Below, in pieces: positions 24,701 to 35,000 of a stretch of 64,000 nt of DNA (its first letter is position 1; every line of letters begins with the position of its first letter). A program made the position numbers and the translations under genes. The stretch is taken from positions 24,698,392 to 24,762,391 of the forward strand of contig CM046338.1 of assembly GCA_025403435.1 (NCBI GenBank), written 5' to 3'. The stretch comes from Artocarpus heterophyllus. Taxonomy: Eukaryota > Streptophyta > Magnoliopsida > Rosales > Moraceae. The notes beneath the pieces are model-generated. The model ran no database searches and was not told where the DNA came from. It saw only the letters and a program-made list of their open reading frames with translations.

Positions 24701-27700
24701 ATTCATCCGTCTCTTGCCCTGTACCTCTGGCAATCCGCAAGGGGGGTTTTATCTTCCATAGATCATGAATTCAATATATTTCTAGCTGTTGGTTCCATTT
24801 CTTATCTTGCATCTTGCAGCCGTAAAGTGGAAACACGTTGCTTTCATTAGTAATCAACTAATATCACATGACTTTCCATGCATGTTGTTGGGCTGATGTT
24901 GTCTATGAGCTATGAGGGGAATGTGAGAATCTAGCATGGTTCACTAATTGATCCTAGAACTTACCTCTATAAGTTAACAACAGTCGACAATAAAGGCGCA
25001 AGAAAAATCTAAGGACCTATTTTATATTGCTTGTTCAAGGCAAACAAATTGTTGATTCTGTAGATTATTTATGGCCTCCAATGTTTGGGTTCTCCAACAA
25101 ACAGTAGCTCAATCAAGGAAGGGGTTTTGGTTTTTCTTTATTACCATCATTTAACCTAAAAATACTTTTATTTTGAGTTTTGATGATTTAGTTTCGTTGA
25201 TTCTCATTATGTGCTGAAATTCTCATTTTCAAGAGAGGTGAATGTAATTGCAGGTTTCATTTCCAACTCACACTAACATAATTTCCCATGAAATTTGTCA
25301 GTATTAACACATTCATGAATCTAAGTCGCCACCTGTTTCGCATTTGCGAAAAGGTATACCACAGGACGTAAGGAAGGCAATTCAGGAACAAGAGGAATCT
25401 CATAAACTCCCTTTGTTCCCTCTTTCTTCTCTGGTTAATTAACTTCTCAAATTTAGATCCAAGTAACCCGAATGCTCCTTTTCCTGATAGGTATGGAGAT
25501 TAAAGGGGGGAAGAAAGAAAAAGAAAAATGCATTTATGGTTATTTAGCATTTTTCTAGGCTTTTCAGCAATTAGATTAGAAAATTTTCCATACAATCTGG
25601 CCCCAACAGTGTATACTAGCACTCTCAGCAATGGAACTTGTTCAAGTCAAAATTTCAAAAGCTAATTAGACAATTAAGCTTATATTATGACATTACACAA
25701 GGGAAAAGAAGCCCAAAATAATTCTCTGACTGAAAATAAAAGGAAAACTCACCAGGTACAAGATGACCAGACCCCAAGTCAGTTCCACAGTCCAAGAAGA
25801 CAGCACCTTCCAACATTTTGTTCTAAACACGAAAGAGCGATTCTGTAAGGATAAGTACTAACATAGTTCATAGCAGATAGCAGCAAAACCCAAAATTTCA
25901 GACGATTGTTTGCAAGTGTTTCTATAGCAGAAACATACAAACTTTAAAAGTGAAAGAATTATAAACAGATAATGAAATTGCATCATAAGCTCTTTTGTTC
26001 TTTGAACATAACAACTGTAAATATGCACCTACATATTTTCAATAGTCAGAAACAATATGGTCTGTGTGTGTCTGGGCGAATAAACACTAGACGTACAGGA
26101 ATTCCTATATTTCTATGAATAAACAACAACTCCCTTCTATGGAGTTAAATAGTGGTTCAGTTTTAAGAAAATCAAACACAGGCATTTGTAAACACAAGCC
26201 TACACATCTTGGGCATGCCACAGTGCTGCTCATGATATTATTTATTGCTATGACTCTCGCTAAAAGACAACTCAGCAGATTTCAGCAACCCGCTTGGATT
26301 TCATGAAGAAAAGCATATACAGAAATGCCACAAGTACCGTTCAGATGCTCATAAAATATCAAGGGATGCAAAATAAGGTAAATTATATGTCTAACATACC
26401 ATAGGAAATGTCAACTCACTATTAGCGACCAGGCAAGATCTCCCAGATCCAACTGCACCCTCACCATATCCTCGCACACTGCCAAGACCCCCAATTGCAA
26501 ATGCTTGGTAAGGAGCCATGTCCCCCACAATGGAACCACCCATCATCCTGTCAGAGGAAAAGGTACGAATGACGCGAATGGGATGACAACAAGATTATAA
26601 TGCTTAAAGAAGGAACAAAGAAAAAAATTACGTGCTTTTGACTTGAAAGTAGAGCGTAAAAAGATTCTAAAGATTTTCCATGTCATGTTTCAAGCAGAGT
26701 ATTGTCTCGCAATTGCCAGACCAATGCAGCTCTATTTCTTTTAATTCATACCATATGAGCTACCACAATCTATTTCTTCTTTGTTGGATTTTTAGTTTTC
26801 TAGTTTTGGTACACAACTTATGAAAGCCGTTTCTTCTTGCAGGTAAATGCAACAAAAAGACAGGCAAAAAGTGACAATGAACCCCCAACTTTTTAGCATT
26901 CACTTCTTTATGACCAATTTCAGATATACTTCTAAGCCATCTTAAATGCTTCATGTTCACTGCTCATGTAACTAGGATCCCAACTTCCCATATTTTTAGA
27001 ATTACCAATTTCGTACTAATCCATCCAGTTCTCTCCATTTTCTACAGGATATCTGACAGCTAAATAAACATTGCTTACTTTGTCAAGAGAAATGCTGGGC
27101 CAACTTTGAGTCCCTTTGAGGCAACAAACTTAAACCGGTTGAATAATAGCCACTTGGATAGAATTGGAATCCCTTGTTCTATTTGCAGACAAAACTGCAC
27201 ATAACACAATCTTTTATTTAGTGGACAAATGTATAATTCATGTCTAAAGGACTTCAAGTGTGATTTGCGTTTCAAATCATGTCAAGAAGTCTTACATGAA
27301 AAAAGCTGGAATCATTTGCCTTTGCATATTGAGATTCTTGCTTTAGAACAACCATACTATCATGAAGCCTTCCACTGCATAACAATCATATCATGATGTT
27401 AAAAAGCAAGTACAGTACAACCCTTCATTCAAGATCAGAGCACAATGAATTTGGTTCACCTGCATGTCACAGGATATCCATCCACATCTTGGCTTATTGA
27501 GTGACCATCATCAGTCACTGGACGAACATGCTGCAAGGAACAAGAAACAAAAGCTGAACATAAACAAGAAACAAAAGATGCTAAAAATATCACTGATAAG
27601 TGTATTTAATAATTAAGCTAACCCAAACCTCGAACTTTATGCTTGTTGTACTACTCCATTTGGAACTTGCAGGCTCATTCAGGTCCATCCCTACTGATAG

Positions 27701-28686
27701 TTTAGACAAATTCACACCTCCACTACCTGAACGGGAGAAATTATCTACAGGGACACCATGGACACCAATCTCAGGTGAAAAAGAGTGCTGCGAGTGTGAG
27801 TTAAAAAGCCTGAAAGTTAGCATTTTTTCCATAAAATTTCACGTAGAATATTAGAGATACTGCAAATATTGATCAGACATATCAGCAAACAAGGATAAAA
27901 GTACCTGAATTATGAAAGACTGCTGAGCTAGCCATTCGGGTCTTGGCCTTCTATAAGCTACTAAGACATTAGAATCATACAGCCCTTTATCCCATGACAC
28001 ATCAAGCTTCTCGCTTCCACCAAATAAGTTTGGATGTTTGATGCAAAGACTACAAAATGAAAGACAGACATTTGGTCCATTAAGAAAACTGATTAAACAC
28101 TTAAATGGGACCCTTTTTTTCTTCTTTTCTTTTTTTTTGGGTAAACATTACATCTCTCTCAACCAAACATGGAAAGTGCATATAGTGAAAATTCCAACTA
28201 AAACCATTTTTCTCATACCAACCTTCCTATTATCAAAGACAGAGGGCTGCCATTGCTGCTCCTGTATGAACGAATGAAAGCACTCAACAACTCTATGAAA
28301 TTGATGGTATAAATAAAAATTGAAATTTTAAGCATTACTCTAAAAAAAAAAAAAAAAAAAAAAGCATTCACACACACACCTGAGAGGAGGAACCATCAAA
28401 GAAGCGCAAAGCTTATGAGTGAAATCGACGTTAACATCAATCTTGGCTGTTGCGGAATAAAAATTTTAATATAAAGAAAGAAAAAACACAGATTACCCTT
28501 AACATAATCAAGAACAACAATGGCATAAAATTCAAGAACCAACCACATGAAAACACTTTTCCCGACAATCCTCTGCTCTGAAGGAAACAAAAATTAAAAC
28601 TTCAATGGGTTTTTCACAAATAAATGAAACGGAAAATTTTGAGGAAACTGACCTTTGCCAGCATGGATGCTCTTCTGGGCTCCCAT
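18718..28686 (-). CDS. P39/OEP39-like outer envelope protein (Omp85 beta-barrel family), 11 exons
   Basis: Coding exons, minus strand, 5' to 3': 28653-28686, 28380-28446, 28223-28261, 27905-28049, 27629-27787, 27460-27530, 27296-27374, 27079-27194, 26400-26547, 25753-25822, 18718-18875. All introns are GT-AG, phases agree, and the sum is 1086 nt, so 361 residues plus TGA. The product starts [11 protein letters not shown]. It has the Omp85 loop-6 signature [16 protein letters not shown] with R262-G263-Y264 in exon 9, and ends in a beta-strand ([13 protein letters not shown]). There is no transit peptide or POTRA domain, as in the short plant P36/P39 relatives of OEP80, which are placed in the plastid outer envelope; length matches that family (about 360). 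It probably forms a C-terminal barrel; its exact role is not known from sequence. The Reina element in intron 10 leaves all splice sites untouched. Recognition is from memory of the Arabidopsis family. Confidence 0.93.
19226..19581 (-). repeat. Reina-like 3' LTR
   Basis: Plus strand starts TGTTAGAACCCAAGG and ends GGCTTATCG; its partner ends GGCTTATCA. Same length as the other LTR, with visible substitutions and one small indel pair. Confidence 0.88.
19590..19771 (-). pseudogene. Reina-like chromodomain
   Basis: The minus strand reads [20 protein letters not shown] and [11 protein letters not shown]. This is the chromodomain at the integrase C-terminus of Reina-type elements, with the conserved Trp residues present. 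A frameshift separates it from the integrase upstream. Confidence 0.82.
19772..20938 (-). pseudogene. Reina-like integrase
   Basis: From high to low coordinate: zinc-binding tail [13 protein letters not shown] (Cys pair intact); core [20 protein letters not shown] with the first catalytic Asp; IISDR with the second Asp at about 20445. After a frame change come [20 protein letters not shown] (20094-20372) and the C-terminal [15 protein letters not shown] (19762-20139). Frame breaks lie near 20440 and 20100. Confidence 0.87.
20990..22560 (-). pseudogene. Reina-like reverse transcriptase and RNase H
   Basis: RT begins within 22110-22553 ([34 protein letters not shown]). It is out of frame through about 21560-22100, where the palm should lie. 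RNase H spans 21006-21549 in two overlapping frames: [18 protein letters not shown], then [17 protein letters not shown] and [12 protein letters not shown], with Asp-Glu-Asp catalytic positions visible. Confidence 0.87.
22757..23032 (-). pseudogene. Reina-like protease region
   Basis: The minus strand reads [23 protein letters not shown] is the retroviral-type aspartic protease motif. The degenerate zinc knuckle (CYWCNEK) lies just upstream near 23045 in another frame, and the second half of the knuckle is not recognisable. Confidence 0.75.
23033..24215 (-). pseudogene. Reina-like gag
   Basis: Starts at an ATG with A at 24215 ([20 protein letters not shown]), only about 18 bases from the primer site. 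Later parts lie in other frames: 23516-23818 ([20 protein letters not shown]) and 23198-23437 ([15 protein letters not shown]). The reading frame is broken several times. Confidence 0.8.
24234..24245 (-). other. Reina-like primer binding site
   Basis: The minus strand reads TGGTATCAGAGA, an initiator-methionine-type site, three bases from the LTR edge. Confidence 0.8.
24249..24604 (-). repeat. Reina-like 5' LTR
   Basis: Plus strand TCTTAGAACCCAAG (first TG mutated to TC) through GGCTTATCA. Length 356 bp, identical in length to the partner. Confidence 0.88.
24605..25752. other. Remaining intron 10 sequence
   Basis: AT-rich, no credible open frame or recognised repeat. It is the pre-insertion intron between the Reina element and exon 10. 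Confidence 0.6.
28342..28379. repeat. Poly(A)22 and short (CA)n run in intron 2 of the P39-like gene
   Basis: A 22-base A run at 28342-28363 and a CA run abutting the exon 2 donor; on the minus strand the donor reads AG|GTGTGTGTG. Confidence 0.85.
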
Positions 28687-29490
28687 CCCGTTACCATAAA
28701 CAGTGACTCAAAAACCATTAAAATGAATGAAAATTCAAGGTTGGACTAATGTTTGGAATGAATAAGCAGGGAAAAATGTCTCAGAGAAGAAGAAAGAAAG
28801 GGAAAGGAAAATTGTGGAAAAACAAAGGGTAAGCGTAGCGTTTTGTGTGCCGCGCAGAGAGTGTTCGAGTTACGTTCCCAACTGAGACAAGTTGTTCTTT
28901 GCTTCCAACGTCTGTTATCCTTTTTCTTTCTTCTCTATTCTTCCCCGTTCTCTAAGTTTGTCTTTTTGTTTTGGGAAAATTACACAAAATGCCTTTAAAA
29001 CATATTGCTTATTAAAGCTGCGTTCTTTTTCTTTTTACTTTTCAAACTATTCATTTTTTTATGTTATTTTTTATGCTATTAATTATACATTTACTATTTT
29101 ACCTATTATAATCCCCTTTCAAAAATAAAATCCTAGAACTCGCAACAAGAGCCGTCGAGAACTCGCGATCCATGCGATCTAAAGAAGTTGTGATCCTCTT
29201 CATCGCTCCAGATGATGACGCCTTCGCTTCTCTGTCACTCCAGTCACAATCCTCTCCTTCACTCTAGACGTGAACACGGACCAACGGTGGCGCGCCATTT
29301 CACTTTTCCCTCAGAAGAAGACCAATGGTCGTGGTTTCCGTGAGGATCCCAACACCAACTGCACCAGTCGTCTCGCTGACGCCGTCTTTGATTCCCTCAA
29401 GTCAACCATGAGGATCTAGATTTTTTTGAACTTTGTTTGAAAAAAAAAATTGTTTTTGTTTTTGTTTTCATTTGTGAGATGATTAGTGGA
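28687..29490. other. Upstream region of the P39-like gene
   Basis: The 5' untranslated region and promoter (minus strand) must lie in the first few hundred bases. An out-of-frame ATG sits at 28695-28697. The stretch 29130-29420 is noticeably more GC-rich and can be read on the plus strand as a short frame ending ADAVFDSLKSTMRI-stop at about 29419. I do not recognise it; it may be a captured or decayed gene fragment. Confidence 0.5.
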
Positions 29491-29914
29491 TGTTGGAAAA
29501 AACAGTGTGAGAGCGGGAATTTTAAAAATTTTAACATCAGAGTATTTTCTAAAACACAAATTTGACATGCTATATGTATAAATTAAACAGATCTTACTAA
29601 CCTTTGTGTGCCGAAGAACCTCCATAATCCGTGAAGAGAAGTAATGTTTCAGAAGAGCCTCAACCAACTGGTCTTCTTTGCTATTCTCTATCCACGACCG
29701 GAGTGAGCGTGGGTCACACGTATAGCTCCTCCACCGGTGACTCTCCTTCCAACCAATCGAGAGAACCCAAAGCAAGTGTTCATGATTCGTGGACAAAAGC
29801 TCTCAGGGAGTTTTCATATGCTCACCAATAGAGTATCACTCTTAATCTCTCAATTGATCTGAGTAACTCATGAGACTTACTCCTTTTATAAAGCGATTGG
29901 TCTTGGGGTCAGTC
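29491..29914 (-). repeat. Element C left LTR, first segment
   Basis: TGTTGGAAAAAACAG through GGGGTCAGTC. It breaks off at the B insertion and continues with CTTATCAGATTAGG after 39486. A TTTATAAAAGG-type box (minus) is near 29884-29892. Confidence 0.92.
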
Positions 29915-31926
29915 TGTTGGAAACACGATGCGCAGTGGAATTTTAAAAATTTTCATCAAAGTAATTTCCAAAACACAAGTTTGACATGTTATATGTATAA
30001 ATTAGACAGATCTTACTAACCGTTGTGTGAAGAACCTCCGCAACCTGTGTAGAGAAGTAACGTTCCAGAAGAGCCTCAACCAACTGGTCTTCTTTGCTAT
30101 TCTCTATCCACAACCGGAGTGAGTGTGAGCTCACACGTACAGCTCTTCCACCGGTGACTCTCCTTCCAACCAAGAGAGAGAACCCAAAACTAGTGTTCGT
30201 GATTTGTGAACAGAGCTCTCAGGGAGTTTTTCAGATGCTCACTAGAAGAATATCACTCTTAATCTCTCAATTGATCTAAGTAAATCATGAGACTCACTTC
30301 CTTTTTATAGCCCTTGGTTCTGGGGTCAGTCCTTATTAAATTAGGTCTCAAAAACTCGAAACAGAATCAAGTTTGGATCAATATCTGATAAGATCTACAT
30401 GAAAACGCGTAATCTTATCTCTCGCTGATCGGTAGGCCGAACAGGCCAGTTCGGCAGGCCGACCACGTCATTCAGCAGGCCGAACTCTCGAGAAAAAATC
30501 TCCGCAAATCTTTTATTTTCCACCCGAGATTCTAAAGGATAAAGTCTTAGTTTTGATTCAAATAACCCAATAGAGAAGATATCTTATCAAAACAAACTTT
30601 ATTAAGATAATCTCTAAGAAAATAAATCAATTCACAGTAATTCTACAAGTTTATCTTGTTCTAATTTGTCCAAAATTAAAACAACCGATAAGCAGACAAG
30701 AATTATCTGATCGCAATAATTCAACAGTTTGTCTTGAACTAATTTCTTACAAAATTAATTCAACCAATAAACAGACATGAATTATTTGATTCTTACAAAT
30801 TTTAAACCAATCTGATAAATCCGACATAAGTCACCAATTATTGGAAAAACACGCCGTGTCGTTACAGGATTTTGTGAGCTAGCAAGGGGGACCAAAATGG
30901 ACCTATAAAGTTCAAGCTCATGATAATTATGAAACCCAATATCCCAGATATACATTTCATAATTATCAATTCCAACACTACTCCACTAAAAACTTGGAGC
31001 TGCACTCTTGAACTTTATAGAATTACGAAGCTCGTGTAGCTAAGTCTCCATGACATATCAAAGTGTATCGTATCCCCATATGATAATCCATAATTGGCTT
31101 AAGAACAAGTTCTGTCTTACCTTCTCGATTATTTTTATCTTACCTTCCATTGTCTCACCATTAGAAAACTTACCATCCAAAGATAGTATACCATTCGGTT
31201 ATACCTATATATCCAAATGGTTGAGCGCTCCAGTTTTTCCAATTACAGGACAACGCATATAAGAGGATATCATTACTCCTAAAGAGGAGCTATGGATTCC
31301 ATATCTATGAATAACAAGTCTATGCTATCAAGAGTCATGCCTCTAACGTACCGGCATGCATACCACTATAGAGATGTGGGAGTCACCCATTGGTACATCC
31401 AAAGACACAAGTCGAGACAACAGGCCCACTATTCATCTCATGATTAAGATACAATACAAGTGATTGTCTAAAGTGAATCGATTTACCAAGACAGAATTAT
31501 TAATCCAAATTAGTTCACTTTATGTCCCGATCCAACACATTGTCACCTATGACAAAGCGCCAATGTTTCTATTCACGAAGTCCAACTCCAATGGCCAAGA
31601 CAAACTATCTCCCAAAGGGGATATAGATAACATAACAATCTTTACATGAATAAAGCGCCCAACTTTATTCCCTCGATTGCGGATCATATGTTTTAGACGG
31701 CCACCTTAAGAATCGTGTCTTCCACATAATCAATCCATCGTATGCCCAATTCTTAAGGTTTAGACTGACAGTCTCATACTACTGTTTGCTTATCATACAT
31801 TCAACAAACATGAACGTAAAGAGGACATGATTTGGTGTATATATATAAATGAATAAATTCTTTATTGATAAAAATGTCTCCAAAAACATATTACATTTTT
31901 ACTCCTTAGGGCATACATGTCTAACA
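29915..31926 (-). repeat. Element B 3' LTR (left)
   Basis: TGTTGGAAACACG ... CATGTCTAACA. TATA box CTATAAAAAGG (minus) at 30300-30310; three dyad units upstream of it at 30427-30485. Confidence 0.94.
30427..30485. promoter_or_regulatory. Dyad array, B left LTR (3 units)
   Basis: ATCGGTAGGCCGAAC, TTCGGCAGGCCGAC and TTCAGCAGGCCGAAC, 117-185 bp upstream of the TATA box in element sense. The middle unit contains the DRE-like core GCCGAC next to CACGTCA. Confidence 0.7.
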
Positions 31927-31937
31927 ATCTCCCACTT
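31927..31937 (-). other. Element B polypurine tract
   Basis: The minus strand reads AAGTGGGAGAT directly before the LTR TGTTAGAC; the same tract is at 41041 (C) and 59413 (F). Confidence 0.8.
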
Positions 31938-31964
31938 GCACTAAGTGAGTAAATATAGCAAATT

Positions 31965-32579
31965 TCACATCCCCATAGCTTCCACATGCCTCTCGAAGAC
32001 TTTCCTAGTAAGTGTCTTCGTAAATGGATCAGCTAAATTGTCCTCTGACGCGATCTTGCACACCGTGACATGCCCGCCCTCAACGAAGCCCTTTATCACA
32101 TGATACTTTCGATCAATATACTTACTCTTCTTGTGCAATCTTGGTTCCTTAGCATTAGCTACTGCTGCACTGTTATCACAGTATAGTGATACCGCTTTAT
32201 CCATACCAGGAACTACTTCAAGATCCCCAAGGAACTTGTGGAGCCACACTGCTTCTTTCGAAGCATCACTAGCCGCCACATACTCGGCCTCCATCGTTGA
32301 ATTCGAAGTGCAATCTTGCTTCGCACTTCTCAAACTGATGGCACCGCCACCTAGAGTAAATACAAACCCCGAAGTCGATTTTCTAGAATCTAGACAGGAT
32401 TGAAAATCTAAATCTGTGTATCCTAGAGGAGTTAAGTCCTTACCCGAAACCCAATGGTTCGGTCCTGGATCTGCCTGAAATCGACATACAATCCTGACCG
32501 CATAGCTAATGTCCGGTTGTGTGCAAAGCATGGCATACATGAGACTACCCACTGCCGAAGCATAAGGCACCTTCTTCAT
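31965..32579 (-). pseudogene. Element B RNase H
   Basis: Open for 204 codons. Begins VPYASAVGSLMYAMLCTQPD (end of RT), then the RNase H core with GYTDLDFQSCLDSRKSTSGF, STMEAEYVAASDASKEAVWL and SLYCDNSAAVANAKEP, giving Asp, Glu and Asp catalytic positions. It ends in FTKTLTRKVFERHVEAMGM. Relative to elements C and F it has an in-frame deletion of 57 nt (19 codons) between NHWV and the TPLGY block. The family enzyme removes the RNA strand during cDNA synthesis. Confidence 0.9.
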
Positions 32580-33650
32580 GTATTCTCTTTCTTCACAAGA
32601 CTTTGGAGAGTCTTTCCTAGAAAGTGTAATTCCAGGCCTAGATGGTTGCCCACCTTTCTTGGAATCCTACATTGCAAACCTCCTGAGAATTTTATCTATG
32701 TAGCCGGCCTGTGACAAAGCTATCATTTTGTTCTTCCTTTCTCGAAAGATCTAGATACCGAGAACAAAATTAGCCTCACCCAAGTCCTTCATGTCAAACT
32801 GCTTGGTCAACCATAATTTGACCGATGATAATGCTCCAACGTCATTGCCAATTAGCAAAATGTCATCCACAAAGAGCAGTAGAAAAACCACATTCCCATC
32901 CTTAATGTGTTTGTAAACACATGGTTCATCCACATTTTGTGAGAACCCATAAGTCTTGATCACTTGATCAAATCTTATGTTCCAAGAACGGGAAGCCTGC
33001 TTAAGTCTATAAATTGACTTCAGCAGCCTACAAACCTTACCCTCTTGACCTGCGACCTTGAACCCGTCTAGTTGTTTCATATAAATGGACTCATTAAGAT
33101 AGCCATTCAAAAAAGCCGTCTTAACATCCATCTGCCAAATGTCATAGTTGAGAGCGGCAGCTATGGATAAGAGAATCCGGATAGACTTAAGCATGGCTAC
33201 AGGCAAAAAGCCTTCCTCATAATCGATTCCTTCCTTTTGCGTATAACCCTTAGCTACCAGTCTAGCCTTAAAGGTTTCGACCTTTCCATCCACTCCTCTT
33301 TTCCTCTTGTAAATCCACTTACACCCTATGGGTTTTACCCCTTTGGGAAGATCCATAAGCTCCCAGACCCGATTTGTCTCCATAGACTTCATCTCTATGT
33401 TCATGGCCTCTGTCCAGAGTTTTGAATCAACATCCTCCATAGCTTCTACGTAAGTATAAGGATCCCTATCATGTTCATCCGGTTCAACCAAAAAGACCTC
33501 CCCATTGAACATATACCTCTCAAGTTGATGCCCGATCCTCCCACTACGCCGAAGCCCCTGAGATTGTTGTCCAGGTTTGTTTGGTTTTTCTACACCGATC
33601 GGAATGGTTTCAAGCGGAACCTCCGGAGTGAACGGATCACCCCTTAACTC
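32580..33650 (-). pseudogene. Element B reverse transcriptase
   Basis: Fingers and palm: [40 protein letters not shown] and [20 protein letters not shown]. The active site reads FVDD ([14 protein letters not shown]) where the family norm is YVDD. Two TAG codons follow: after FVLGI (about 32751) and after RRFAM (about 32669). The same two stops occur in C and D but are Gln codons in F. Full RT activity from this copy is excluded. Confidence 0.92.
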
Positions 33651-34648
33651 CTCAAGCACCACTTTGCTTTGAGGTTTAAAGTCATCCATGTAACTCTCCT
33701 CAAGGAAAGTTGCAATAGTTGAAACCATGACTTTATTTTCCTTTGGGTTATAAAAATAACCCCCTTTAGTCCCTTTTGGATATCCTTCAAACACGCAAAC
33801 TTTTGAACGTGCTTCCAACTTATTCGGATCCTTAAACTGGACATGAGCCGGACATCCCCATATGCAAATATGGTTTAAGGATGTCTTCCTTCTTGTCCAC
33901 AACTCGTGAGAAGTTTTAAGGACCGATTTTGAAGGAACATTGTTCAAAAGATAACATGCAGTTTGTAGTGCATATCCCCAAAAGGATAAAGGTAAGATGA
34001 ATAACTCATCATAGACCTAATCATGTCCAACAAAGTCCTATTCCTTCTCTCTGCTACGCTATTCTGCTGCGGAGTGCCCGACGCAGTCAAATAGGATAAA
34101 ATCCCATTCTCTAACAAGTGTCCCAAGAACTCATCAGAAAGGTATTCCCCACCTCGATCAGATCGAAGTGCCTTTATGGGTCTACCCAAATGCTTTTCCA
34201 CTTCAGCCCGAAACTCCCTGAACTTATCATAAGTTTTGCTTTTGTGGTGCATTAGGTACACATACCCATATCTTGAGTAATCGTCAATAAAAGTGACGAA
34301 GTACCCATACCCTCCTCGTGCCCGAATGTTCATCGGTCCGTAAACATCACTATGCACAAGTTCTAAAACCCCTTCGGCCCTATTGCCCTTAGACCCGTCT
34401 GGTCTTTTGGTCATTTTACCCTCCAAACAAGATTCACATTGAGGTATAGATTCCACCTTTAAGTGACTTAAAGGTCCATCCATTACCAACCTTTGAATCC
34501 TATTCAGGTTAATATGCCCAAGGCACAAATGCCAAAGATAAGTCTTGTTAGAGTGAGAAGTTTTAAGTCTTTTTGAGTCATTATCATTTATCTCAGCATT
34601 AAGCAATAAGTCCATCTTAGGTTTGATAAAATATAGATTATTTTGCAT
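33651..34648 (-). pseudogene. Element B integrase
   Basis: HHCC zinc site (LWHLCLGHINLNRIQ ... CESCLEGK) near 34440-34560, then catalytic Asp in LVHSDVYGPMNIRA, Asp in LRSDRGGEYLSDEF and Glu in SVAERRNRTLLDM: a complete D,D,E set. A one-base deletion near 33993 (GGTAAGA against GGTAAAGA in C) shifts the frame. The C-terminal linker ([20 protein letters not shown]) continues in the next frame, joined to RT. Confidence 0.92.
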
Positions 34649-35000
34649 CTATCCAGAACAAATAAAAGATTTGTTTTTACGAATCACCACTTTTTCATTA
34701 AAAGATACCATGTAGGAGCCTTTAAATAAAGAAGATACAGAAATTAAATTCCTTTTAAATTTAGGAACATAAAAAGAATCTCGCAAAATTAAAGTCCTAT
34801 AATTATTAAAGTAAAGATGGACATCTCCCACTGCTTCCGTTGAGACCAAGGATCCATCGTCCATCCGAAGCGTTAAGGCTTCACGTAGTAGACTTCTCGT
34901 TTCTTTGAATCCCTATAGAGAAACACAAATATGAATAGTTGCACCAAAATCTATGACCCAGATGTCACTGGATTCCTCAACCAAACAAGTTTCTAGATAT
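34649..35000 (-). pseudogene. Element B protease to Gag-pre-integrase segment
   Basis: VGDVHLYFNNYRTLILRDSF and FYVPKFKRNLISVSSLF mark the protease and its C-terminal side. The active site reads WVIDFGAT, where C and F have DSGAT, so Ser is replaced by Phe. A TAG at 34646-34648 replaces the Trp codon seen in C, and the frame shifts near 34870-34910. Confidence 0.85.

Larger units (their letters stand above)
18876..25752 (-). other. Intron 10 of the P39-like gene, 6.9 kb, holding a chromovirus
   Basis: Donor GTGAGT just below 25753, acceptor TTTTAG just above 18875. The other introns range from roughly 100 to 600 bases. The excess is a 5.4-kb Reina-like element at 19226-24604 in the same orientation as the gene. 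Without it the intron would be about 1.5 kb. Confidence 0.9.

Noticed and set aside
29491..29914. Looked like a separate truncated LTR in tandem with B
   Set aside because: The sequence resumes exactly at 39487 after the CAGTC duplication, so it is the first half of element C's left LTR.
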